From positions 1 to 27,622 of the forward strand of contig CAKSJP010000025.1 in assembly GCA_934463425.1 (NCBI GenBank): DNA of 27,622 bases, read 5' to 3'. Below the pieces are notes generated by a model. The model searched no databases, had not been told where the DNA came from, and worked only from the letters and a program-made list of their open reading frames with translations. A program made the translations under genes and the position numbers. Shown here piece by piece: positions 14,104 to 20,658 of the stretch (the stretch's first letter is position 1; every line of letters begins with the position of its first letter). The stretch is from an uncultured Ruminococcus sp. (lineage in GTDB: Bacteria; Bacillota; Clostridia; Oscillospirales; Ruminococcaceae).

Positions 14104-15402
14104 ATGAAAAAGAAATCCAAATCCATCCTTGCCGTTGTCCTGGCGGTCCTGCTTCTGATCGTAGTTGCGGTCTCGCTGACAACAAACATCCTGTTCTCCC
14201 GGAAAGATACGCCGAAGATCTTCGGGCACTATATCTATCTGATGGAATACGATACCATGGAAGCCGCCGGCGCAGCTGTTGCCACCGGGACAACCTCTAT
14301 GGACGGCAGCGATGCCGGCACGGTGGACAGCCAGAGTGCTGCCGCTTCGATCCACAAGCACACCGCTGTGATCGCCTCTGCCTATCAGGAATCCGACCCC
14401 ATCGCCAAGAACAATGCCGTTCTGTGCACCCTGGCGCCGGATGACACTTCTACTGACATCGATTCCGACCGCATCGCCGTGCGCCGGATCTATAACATCG
14501 AACAGGACGAGACCGGTGTCCTGAAATACTATCCCACGACCATGAAGACCAGCGATGTGGGCACAGAGCCGCCCATCACCGTGGACAGCATTCTGGGCAA
14601 GTGCGCCTATGAAAGCGGCGAGCTGTATACCTATGTCAAATTTGTCACCGGCGTTCCGGGCATCCTGACCATGCTGGTGCTGCCCAGCGTGATCCTGGTG
14701 ATCATGCTGATCGTTGCCATCGTCCGTGCAAACGGCGGTCACGATGACGAGTACACCTTTGAAGAAAATTATGACGAGGTCTACAGCGAGGATTCCTATG
14801 ACGACAGCGACTCCGCTTATGATGATGAGGAGCTGGGCGGACGTTCTCCCCTGTTCCGGCCGTCAGAAGCCACACAGAGCCGTTCCTTCGAGAAAAAGCG
14901 CTCCTCTATCGCAGAGAACTTTGAGCGCAAGCAGGTAAACCCCAACTCCCCGTATCAGAAGGCACGCACCATGCAGTTCAAGGCACAGCATGACGTTCCG
15001 ATCTATACCAACCCGGCAGACCAGATCCCCCTGGGCGGCAGCGCACCGTCTGACGCTGCACCGGCAGCAGGCAGCACCACCGCTTATGAGGGCACCCACG
15101 CCGGAACTACCTCCAACACCGCATCCTTCGGCACACGGAGCAACACCTTCAGCACACCGCCCATCACCGATACGGCAGAAGCTGCGCCGGAGGCTCCGGC
15201 ATCCACCTATCGCGGCAGCCACGAGGCAAGCTCTCCGGAGGAGGCACGGAATCTGGGCGACAGCACATTCCGCAGCAGCCGTCCGGCAGCACCGGCACCG
15301 AAGCCGGCTGCTCCTGCACCGAAGAACCGCGAGGACAAGATCGCAAGCGCTTCAGTAGACGAGCTTCTGGCGATGATCGAGGACGAAAAGAAGAAGCTGT
15401 AA
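14104..15402 (+). CDS. Membrane protein resembling an inactive signal peptidase I
   Basis: A 432-residue membrane protein. Residues 1-210 have the layout of a SipW/archaeal-type S26 signal peptidase: an N-terminal membrane anchor (8-30), IFGHYIYLMEYDTME (39-53) where active enzymes have a VxSxSMEP motif, a beta-rich middle with IAVRRIYNIEQ (124-134) where the catalytic His of THRI is expected, SILGKCAYE (162-170), and a second membrane span with PGILTMLVLPSVIL (185-198). Catalytic Ser is replaced by Thr51 and His by Arg127, so it is probably inactive. A long acidic then Pro/Ala/Ser-rich tail (211-415) ends in a short helix (ASVDELLAMIEDEKKKL). GGTAGGTAG lies upstream of the ATG. A scaffold or regulator role in protein export is inferred only. 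Confidence 0.7.
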   Translation: MKKKSKSILAVVLAVLLLIVVAVSLTTNILFSRKDTPKIFGHYIYLMEYDTMEAAGAAVATGTTSMDGSDAGTVDSQSAAASIHKHTAVIASAYQESDPIAKNNAVLCTLAPDDTSTDIDSDRIAVRRIYNIEQDETGVLKYYPTTMKTSDVGTEPPITVDSILGKCAYESGELYTYVKFVTGVPGILTMLVLPSVILVIMLIVAIVRANGGHDDEYTFEENYDEVYSEDSYDDSDSAYDDEELGGRSPLFRPSEATQSRSFEKKRSSIAENFERKQVNPNSPYQKARTMQFKAQHDVPIYTNPADQIPLGGSAPSDAAPAAGSTTAYEGTHAGTTSNTASFGTRSNTFSTPPITDTAEAAPEAPASTYRGSHEASSPEEARNLGDSTFRSSRPAAPAPKPAAPAPKNREDKIASASVDELLAMIEDEKKKL

Positions 15403-15425
15403 GCAGCTTTTGAAAAACCGATTAC

Positions 15426-15471
15426 ACAAAAACCGGAGAGGGCAACGAAACATGCTCTCTCCGGTTTTTTC
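15426..15471. terminator. Bidirectional terminator between convergent genes
   Basis: AAAACCGGAGAG pairs with CTCTCCGGTTTT around a 16-nt loop, with a T-run on both strands. It serves the signal-peptidase-like gene (+) and the ABC-F gene (-). Confidence 0.9.
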
Positions 15472-15506
15472 TGTATGACGAAAGAAAACGAGCGAAAGGC
15501 GTTTTC

Positions 15507-17432
15507 TTATCCCAGCTCCTCTTCCAGCAGGATCATCTGCTCCATGGTCTCGTCCATCTGCACCCGCAGCTCCTCCATGCGCTGACATTTTTCCTGCATG
15601 AGCTGATAATCGCTGCACACTGCCTCGTCTGTCAGCTCTGCCGTGAGGGTGTCCAGTTCTTCCTGCATCTTGTCCAGCTGCTGCTCCAGACCGCGCAGGT
15701 CGGCGCGCATTTTCGCCTGCTGGGCGCGCTGTTTTTTGGAGCGGTATGCCGGTTTTTCCGCCGGCTTTCCGTCCTCCGGGGCGGTCTTTTTTGCCGCGGG
15801 CAGTTCTTCCGGTTCGGGCTGCTTCTGCTGTGCATCCATCCACTTGCGGAAGCCGCCGGCATAAGTGACTGCGCCGTCTGCTTTCAGCTCCAGGATGTGG
15901 TCTGCCACCTGATCCAGCAGATAGCGGTCATGGGAGACGAACAGCAGCGTCCCCGAAAAGGACTGCATCGCCTCTTCGATGACCTCTTTCATGGCGATGT
16001 CCAGATGGTTGGTGGGCTCGTCCAGGATCAGCACATTGCCGTGCTCCAGCATCATCACCGCGAAGCAGACCTTTGCGCGCTCGCCGCCGGAGAGTACGCC
16101 GACGGGCTTGAACACATTTTCTCCGGTGAGCCGCACCTGTCCCAGCAGCTTGCGCACCTCCAGATCTGTCCAGGACGGCACACGGTCGTGGATCTCCTGC
16201 ATGACGGACTTTGTGGGGGTAAGATTGGTGCTCTCCTGCTCAAAATAGGAGATCTTGATGTTGCTTGTCCAGCGGACTTTTCCCTGATGCGGCAGCTTGT
16301 TTTGCAGGATCTTCAGCAGCGTGGATTTTCCGATGCCGTTATCGCCGATGATGCCCCACTTTTCCCCCCGGCGCACTTCAAAGGAAAGGGACGGCAGCAG
16401 GGTCTTTCGCGCCGCGCCCTCGCCCACGGAGATGTCGATCTCCTGCACCTTTAAGACCTCCTGGGGCGGCTCGATCTCATAGGTAAACTGCACCCGTGCC
16501 TGCTTCTGGGCGGACAGGGGCTTTTCGATGCGCTCCATCTTCTCCAGCTGCTTGACGCGGCTCTGGGCGCTTTTTGCGGTGGATGCCCGGGTGAGATTCC
16601 GTGCCACATAGTCCTCCAGCTTGGCGATCTCCTTCTGCTGCATCTCGTATTCCTTCCACTGCCGCGCCACTGCCGCTTCCTTCAGCTGAGTGAAAGTAGT
16701 GTAGTTGCCCTTATACCGGGTCAGTCTGCCCCGCTCGATCTCGCAGATGCTGGTGCAGAGGCGGTCGAGGAAATAGCGGTCATGGGAGACCAGAAGCAGC
16801 GCGCCCTTATAGTCCTTGAGATAATCCTCCAGCCACATGACTGTCTTGAAATCCAGGTGGTTGGTGGGCTCGTCCAGGATCAGCAGATTCGGCGCTTCCA
16901 GCAGGAGTCTGGCGATGGCGAGGCGCGTCTTTTCGCCGCCGCTGAATCCGGAGATCACACGGTCATAGGTCTCCTGACCGAAGCCCATACCGTTGAGGAC
17001 TGTGCGTATTTTCACATCGATCTGATAGCCGTCGTTGGCCTCAAACCAGGTTTGCAGACGGTGGTATTCCTCTGCGCCGGACAGATCGCCGGACTGCATG
17101 GCTTCTTCCAGGCGGTGCATGTTCTCCTGTGTCTCCAGCAGCGGACGGAACACACTGCGCATCTCCGCCCAGACGGTGCTCTCCCGGTCCAGACCGCCCA
17201 TCTGCTCCAGATAGCCGATGCTGGTCTTTGCAGAACGGGCGATCTCGCCGTCCCCTTCCACCAGATGATCCGGAAGCTCCTGCTCTGTGAGGATGCGCAG
17301 CAGCGTGGATTTTCCGCAGCCGTTGACACCGATCAGTCCGATGCGGTCATTGTCCTCTACCGTCAGCGAAACGTGTGAGAGCACCTGGTTCCCGTTATAA
17401 AATTTATTGATATCTGTCATGCGTAACAGCAT
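15507..17432 (-). CDS. ABC-F family ATPase
   Basis: A 641-residue cytoplasmic protein with two ATP-binding cassettes and no membrane domain, the ABC-F layout of ribosome-associated translation factors. Walker A motifs are GVNGCGKST near residue 35 and GDNGIGKST in the second half. Signature motifs are SGGEKTRLAIA and SGGERAKVCFA, and Walker B is LILDEPTNHLD in both halves. The basic interdomain linker (about 235-320) carries the P-site tRNA interaction motif region, and a C-terminal coiled coil (about 560-641) resembles Uup/YdiF relatives. The start at 17432 follows AAGGAG; the longer upstream frame is non-coding leader. YdiF/Uup-like housekeeping is more likely than antibiotic resistance, but sequence alone does not decide. 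Confidence 0.93.
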   Translation of the reverse strand: MLLRMTDINKFYNGNQVLSHVSLTVEDNDRIGLIGVNGCGKSTLLRILTEQELPDHLVEGDGEIARSAKTSIGYLEQMGGLDRESTVWAEMRSVFRPLLETQENMHRLEEAMQSGDLSGAEEYHRLQTWFEANDGYQIDVKIRTVLNGMGFGQETYDRVISGFSGGEKTRLAIARLLLEAPNLLILDEPTNHLDFKTVMWLEDYLKDYKGALLLVSHDRYFLDRLCTSICEIERGRLTRYKGNYTTFTQLKEAAVARQWKEYEMQQKEIAKLEDYVARNLTRASTAKSAQSRVKQLEKMERIEKPLSAQKQARVQFTYEIEPPQEVLKVQEIDISVGEGAARKTLLPSLSFEVRRGEKWGIIGDNGIGKSTLLKILQNKLPHQGKVRWTSNIKISYFEQESTNLTPTKSVMQEIHDRVPSWTDLEVRKLLGQVRLTGENVFKPVGVLSGGERAKVCFAVMMLEHGNVLILDEPTNHLDIAMKEVIEEAMQSFSGTLLFVSHDRYLLDQVADHILELKADGAVTYAGGFRKWMDAQQKQPEPEELPAAKKTAPEDGKPAEKPAYRSKKQRAQQAKMRADLRGLEQQLDKMQEELDTLTAELTDEAVCSDYQLMQEKCQRMEELRVQMDETMEQMILLEEELG

Positions 17433-17495
17433 ATGATCTTTCTCCTTGTTCTGCGTGGATTCTGCCCGTGCACAGTCTGGTGCACATACCTTTTT

Positions 17496-17524
17496 ATTGT
17501 AGCACACTTCCCGGAAAATTACAA
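17496..17524 (-). promoter_or_regulatory. Promoter of the ABC-F gene
   Basis: TTGTAA (17519-17524) and TACAAT (17496-17501) on the minus strand with a 17-bp spacer; leader about 60 nt. Confidence 0.7.
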
Positions 17525-17667
17525 CCTGTTTTTGTAAATATGCAGTCTGACCGGCGCGGCTCTGCCTATGCCGAAAACGCCGTAAAAGGATTCCCCGAAA
17601 AACCGCTCCGCCCCTTTCCGGGAGGCTGTTGTGAAAATCGGTTTCTGGGAAAAATCGAATTTGCGTC

Positions 17668-17696
17668 TTGACAAGCACAGCAAAATGTGATATACT
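17668..17696 (+). promoter_or_regulatory. Promoter of tRNA-Leu
   Basis: TTGACA (17668-17673), a 17-bp spacer and TATACT (17691-17696), ending 10 nt before the tRNA. Confidence 0.88.
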
Positions 17697-17706
17697 GAAT
17701 CATGCT

Positions 17707-17789
17707 GCGGATGTGGTGAAATTGGCAGACACGATAGATTTAGGTTCTATTGCTCCGGCGTGCAGGTTCAAGTCCTGTCATCCGCACCA
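17707..17789 (+). tRNA. tRNA-Leu (TAG)
   Basis: An 83-nt class II tRNA. Acceptor GCGGATG pairs with CATCCGC, the anticodon loop TTTAGGT gives TAG, a variable arm (TGCTCCGGCGT region) is present, T-loop TTCAAGT, encoded CCA. Confidence 0.97.
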
Positions 17790-17796
17790 GAACAGC

Positions 17797-17844
17797 AAAA
17801 GCCGTACAGCTTCGGATATCTTGTCCGGGCTGTGCGGCTTTTTT
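17797..17844. terminator. Terminator of tRNA-Leu, also facing the dockerin operon
   Basis: AAAAGCCGTACAGC (17797-17810) pairs with GCTGTGCGGCTTTT (17829-17842, one G-U), and TT follows. On the minus strand a TTTTG tail follows the stem, so it can also end the operon of the dockerin protein. Confidence 0.88.
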
Positions 17845-17869
17845 GCGCAGTATTCTTTGGTGTTACAGA

Positions 17870-18751
17870 TCAGGAGAGACGCGTCACCACGTCCTTCAGG
17901 GTGACCTCCTCGCCGACGCCGATGCATCCGCAGTAGGTCAGCAGATAGACCGCGTCATTGGCGTTGACAGCGCCGTCCTGGTTGATGTCGCATGCCTCCG
18001 GCGTAATGCCCGCCGGCTCCGGCATCCCCAGAGAGGTGCATGCGGCATAGGACAGCAGCAGAGAAACGTCCCGCGCGTTGGTCTCTCCGTCACCGTCGGT
18101 ATCCCCCAGGGTATAGGGCTTGTACAGCATGGTGATGCTCCGGGAGACCGCCAGGCCGCCGTCTGAGGTGATCGCGGCTGTGGGCGCTCCGGCAGAGACG
18201 GGGGTCTCCATGTCCTCTGAGAACGAGACCTGATAGGTATAGACGCTGTTGCCGCTGATGTCGGCTTCTGCGTGGGAATCTGCGATGATGACGTTTTCGT
18301 CCGCAAAGACCGCGTCCTCTGTTTTCGGCTCGCTGATGGTCACGCGATAGACCGAGGTATAGGTGCGGCTCAGCTTGTCCGACGTATAGGTGTGATCGAA
18401 CTGTGAGGCATCCGGTGTCCATTCACAGCGGTCGGTCAGGAACACAAACTCCGTGACATCTGCCTCCGGATCCGGCGTGATGTCGGTGTCATAGTATTCC
18501 ACCGGCTCTTCGATAGAATAGCGTGTGATGTTCACATGCACCGGATAGTCCTGTACCGCCACCACAATGCGCCCGGTGATCTCGCTTTCTGAAATGGGCT
18601 TTTGCACGCCGTTGGATTCATAGAACAGCGCCGCGCTCTTTTCCATCTCCACAGTCTTGTGTGTGCTCTCTTCGGCAGAAGCCGTCCAGAAGAGGGAGCC
18701 GGCGGCAGCGATCACGGCAGCAGTCAGTCCTGCAAGGATTTTCTGAAACAT
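17870..18751 (-). CDS. Secreted dockerin-containing protein
   Basis: A 293-residue exported protein. A signal peptide covers residues 1-26 (cleavage after TASA). Residues about 30-215 form a beta-rich module with no recognised family (repeated TYTSVYRVTI, YTYQVSFSED strands), possibly a cohesin-like or CBM-like fold. The C-terminal dockerin (about 222-285) has two clear calcium loops, LGDTDGDGETNARDVSLLL and CDINQDGAVNANDAVYLL, both with the canonical DxDxDG pattern. AAAAAGGAGATG precedes the ATG. It is the second gene of an operon, 15 nt behind the IseA-like lipoprotein. Dockerin binding to a cohesin is family knowledge; what the N-terminal module does is unknown. Confidence 0.88.
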   Translation of the reverse strand: MFQKILAGLTAAVIAAAGSLFWTASAEESTHKTVEMEKSAALFYESNGVQKPISESEITGRIVVAVQDYPVHVNITRYSIEEPVEYYDTDITPDPEADVTEFVFLTDRCEWTPDASQFDHTYTSDKLSRTYTSVYRVTISEPKTEDAVFADENVIIADSHAEADISGNSVYTYQVSFSEDMETPVSAGAPTAAITSDGGLAVSRSITMLYKPYTLGDTDGDGETNARDVSLLLSYAACTSLGMPEPAGITPEACDINQDGAVNANDAVYLLTYCGCIGVGEEVTLKDVVTRLS

Positions 18752-18766
18752 AGCTGCATCTCCTTT

Positions 18767-19498
18767 TTAGTAGGGCATGGTGAACTGGCTGACGCGCCAG
18801 ACACCCCGTTCCATCGCCAGAGTAAAGACGTTCTCCTGTGCAGAGGTCTCTCCGGTCTCCGGATCTTCATAGGAATCGGTGACAGAAAAGGTCAGCGTAT
18901 CCTCTGTGCTGCCCGTCAGCGCCGTCACCTGTGAGGAGACATAGGAGATATCCGCGCCCCGGTCGCCGATCCTGCCGTAGAGCTTTCCGTCTGCGGTCTG
19001 GAACATGCCGTCAAATGCGCTCTCGTGGCCTGTCTGCGTAAAAACGGAGTAGAACTCCGCCTCTGCCGCTTCGATGCTGTCACAGCTGGTGATGCGCACA
19101 TAGCCGCCGTCCAGGGTGTCGGTCTCGTCATAGGTATAGCCGCTGCTGGTGCAGAGGTAAGTATAATAGGTCTCACAGGCGGTCTCATAGATCTGCTGTG
19201 CCTGTGCGACCCACTGGTCTGCCGTCATGCCGGTGCTGCCGATGGTCTCCTGAGACGGGGCAGAGGTCTCTGCCGTGGGGGTATTCTCTCCGCCGCCCTC
19301 TGTCTCTGCGGTGCTCTCAGCCGGTTCGGCTGCAGCTTCATCTGCTGTGGTTTCGGTTTCTGCGGCATTCTCTGCGGCAGTTGTCCCGGCGGTGATGTCC
19401 ACCGGGGTCTGTCCCTCCTCCGGCACACTGGTACAGCCGGTCATGAGGGCAGCGATGGTCAGAACAGCCGCACAGACTGCGGTCCATTTTTTTTGCAT
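18767..19498 (-). CDS. Lipoprotein with IseA-like domain
   Basis: A 243-residue lipoprotein. The start MQKKW at 19498 follows AAAGGAG and begins a lipoprotein signal with LMTGC (Cys22). A Thr/Ala/Glu-rich linker (about 27-85) leads to a compact alpha/beta domain (about 90-243). That domain has a Cys-containing N-terminal helix, FYSVFTQTGHESAF, GKLYGRIGDRGADISY and a last strand GVWRVSQFTMPY. The GKLY..GDRG pattern and strand order resemble the IseA (DL-endopeptidase inhibitor) fold of Firmicutes, which restrains cell-wall hydrolases. The match is by eye and moderate; a generic NTF2-like fold is the alternative. It is the first gene of an operon with the dockerin protein. Confidence 0.72.
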   Translation of the reverse strand: MQKKWTAVCAAVLTIAALMTGCTSVPEEGQTPVDITAGTTAAENAAETETTADEAAAEPAESTAETEGGGENTPTAETSAPSQETIGSTGMTADQWVAQAQQIYETACETYYTYLCTSSGYTYDETDTLDGGYVRITSCDSIEAAEAEFYSVFTQTGHESAFDGMFQTADGKLYGRIGDRGADISYVSSQVTALTGSTEDTLTFSVTDSYEDPETGETSAQENVFTLAMERGVWRVSQFTMPY

Positions 19499-19586
19499 GA
19501 AAACTCCTTTCAGCCAAACGGGTGTCACCGGGCATGTCTGCGCAGACGCGTGCCATGCCCGCCGGATTTTTTTCGATGTCCCTTCT

Positions 19587-19615
19587 ATTATACCACGGCT
19601 CTGCCAAAAAGGCAA
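19587..19615 (-). promoter_or_regulatory. Promoter of the IseA-like/dockerin operon
   Basis: TTGCCT (19610-19615) and TATAAT (19587-19592) on the minus strand with a 17-bp spacer. Confidence 0.78.
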
Positions 19616-19642
19616 GGCGTTTTTTTTGCAGGGGCATGCAGA

Positions 19643-19679
19643 CAGAAAAAGACACCCCGTGATGCTCTCACAGAGTGCC
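19643..19679 (-). terminator. Terminator of the 6S-like RNA
   Basis: On the minus strand GGCACTCTGTG pairs with CACGGGGTGTC (three G-U pairs) around a 7-nt loop and is followed by TTTTTCTG. It separates the RNA from the lipoprotein promoter. Confidence 0.75.
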
Positions 19680-19925
19680 TTGTGTGGTTCAAAGAAAACC
19701 ACCCAGCCGTCTTGCAGCGAATAAAACCAAGCTATAATAGCAAGGTGGGTATCTTCCCTTCTGTTTCGCGCTCCCTTCGTCCGCTGCGGTCATTGCCGCA
19801 GGCAGGAGGTCTGCAATCCACAGCAGGAGTCAGATTCCCTTCAAAAGAGTGTTGGATTATAAAAACCGCAATGTCTCGAACTGGGCAGTAGTTTTTGCTT
19901 TGCCGGAAACCGGATCTGATTTTCT
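19680..19925 (-). ncRNA. ssrS: Probable 6S RNA
   Basis: The region is flanked by its own promoter and terminator and has no convincing frame. The predicted transcript folds as a long rod. ACUGCCCAGU (from 19889 down to 19880) pairs with GCUGGGUGGU (19707-19698) as closing stem, then UUGCGG pairs with CUGCAA. Next comes a large U-rich internal loop holding UUUUUAUAAUCC on the 5' side and a small hairpin GCUAUUAUAGC on the 3' side. Past the bubble GGG-A-AUCU pairs with AGAU-A-CCC, and CUCC with GGAG. A closing stem, central bubble with 3'-side hairpin and long apical arm is the layout of 6S RNA, which binds the housekeeping RNA polymerase holoenzyme by mimicking an open promoter. Mature ends are not defined. 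A covariance search would settle it. Confidence 0.7.
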
Positions 19926-19931
19926 ATGTTT

Positions 19932-19960
19932 ATTATAGCACTGTTTTTCACAAAAATCAA
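19932..19960 (-). promoter_or_regulatory. Promoter of the 6S-like RNA
   Basis: TTGATT (19955-19960) and TATAAT (19932-19937) on the minus strand with a 17-bp spacer. Confidence 0.8.
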
Positions 19961-20008
19961 TAGGAAATTTGTGAAAATTTTTCTGTCTGCACGATGGGGA
20001 ACCGATGC

Positions 20009-20341
20009 TTACTGCACGTCTGCCCCTTCGTCCCCGTCCTCGTCATAGAGATCGCTCAGCTCCTGGAGGAACAGGTTGCCCACTGCGTCATACTCGTCAT
20101 CGTCCTCGATGGTGCAGAGCATCTCTTCTCCGTCCACCACCTCGCGCTTCAGGATCACGAACTCGCCGTCATCCTGCAGCAGCTCCTCTTCGTTTTCATA
20201 GTACGGGATCAGTGCGCAGTATTCCGCGCCGTTGTATTCCATTTCGCCCAGGACTTCAAACTCCTGTTCGTTTCCGTCCTCGTCCTCTAAGGTATAGAGC
20301 ATGCCCTGCATACCCTCATCCAGCATATTTTCCTCTGCCAT
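20009..20341 (-). CDS. DUF1292 acidic protein
   Basis: A 110-residue, strongly acidic cytoplasmic protein of the DUF1292 (YrzB-like) family. The family pattern is visible: YTLEDEDGNEQEFEVLGEMEYNGAEYCALIPY, then EFVILKREVVDGEEMLCTIEDDDEYDAVGNLFLQEL. The start at 20341 follows TTGGAG about 9 nt upstream; an in-frame Met farther upstream has no ribosome site. Function is unknown. In many Firmicutes the gene lies in the yrrL-yrzB cluster with a Holliday junction resolvase; here it stands alone behind its own promoter, between the 6S-like RNA and a repeat element. Confidence 0.9.
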   Translation of the reverse strand: MAEENMLDEGMQGMLYTLEDEDGNEQEFEVLGEMEYNGAEYCALIPYYENEEELLQDDGEFVILKREVVDGEEMLCTIEDDDEYDAVGNLFLQELSDLYDEDGDEGADVQ

Positions 20342-20399
20342 GGTTAAAACTCCAATCTGCCATAGCGGCGTTTCTTCCGGGATCGTTTTCCCTGTTTTC

Positions 20400-20428
20400 A
20401 TTATACATGATTTTCCGGAGCATGTCAA
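20400..20428 (-). promoter_or_regulatory. Promoter of the DUF1292 gene
   Basis: TTGACA (20423-20428) and TATAAT (20400-20405) on the minus strand with a 17-bp spacer. Confidence 0.88.
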
Positions 20429-20468
20429 TAGAAACTTTGGGGAGTCGGTGGAGAATGCATCCTTCCGG

Positions 20469-20648
20469 CAGAGACTCCTCAGTCAAGCCTACGGCTTGCC
20501 AGCTCCTCTGTAGAGGAGCCAAAAGAAAGCCTCCTCTCCTAGAGGTGATTCCCCACAGTGTGGGGAAATGTCACGAAGTGACAAAGGGGACGGCTCGGTA
20601 AGAGGTGCCCGTCAGGGCGGAGGAGTCCCTCGTCCCCCTTGAAAAGGG
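20469..20648. repeat. Palindromic repeat element, copy A (long form)
   Basis: The stretches 20469-20545 and 20603-20648 match the copy at 27500-27622 almost base for base. The element is a row of hairpins: GCTCCTCT/AGAGGAGC (20502-20519), a CCTCCTCT...AGAGG arm, TTCCCCAC/GTGGGGAA (20549-20567) and TGTCAC/GTGACA (20569-20583). It ends in a CCCCCTTGAAAAGGG near-palindrome. The segment 20546-20602, with two of the hairpins, is absent from copy B and is flanked by AGAGGTG direct repeats. No reading frame is supported. It sits just beyond the stop codon of the penicillin-binding protein and may also act in 3'-end formation. Confidence 0.88.
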
Positions 20649-20658
20649 TGAGCCCTCC

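Noticed and set aside
15507..17432. Antibiotic-resistance ABC-F (Lsa/Msr/OptrA type)
   Set aside because: The long C-terminal coiled coil and general sequence resemble Uup/YdiF housekeeping members, and no leader peptide attenuator is seen upstream.
19712..19738. + strand promoter TTGCAG...TATAAT
   Set aside because: The spacer is only 15 bp, nothing is transcribed downstream, and the TATAAT is part of the small hairpin in the 6S-like RNA bubble.
19025..19891. + strand open frame across the lipoprotein gene and the RNA gene
   Set aside because: No start context or domain; its C-terminal third is the complement of the 6S-like RNA.
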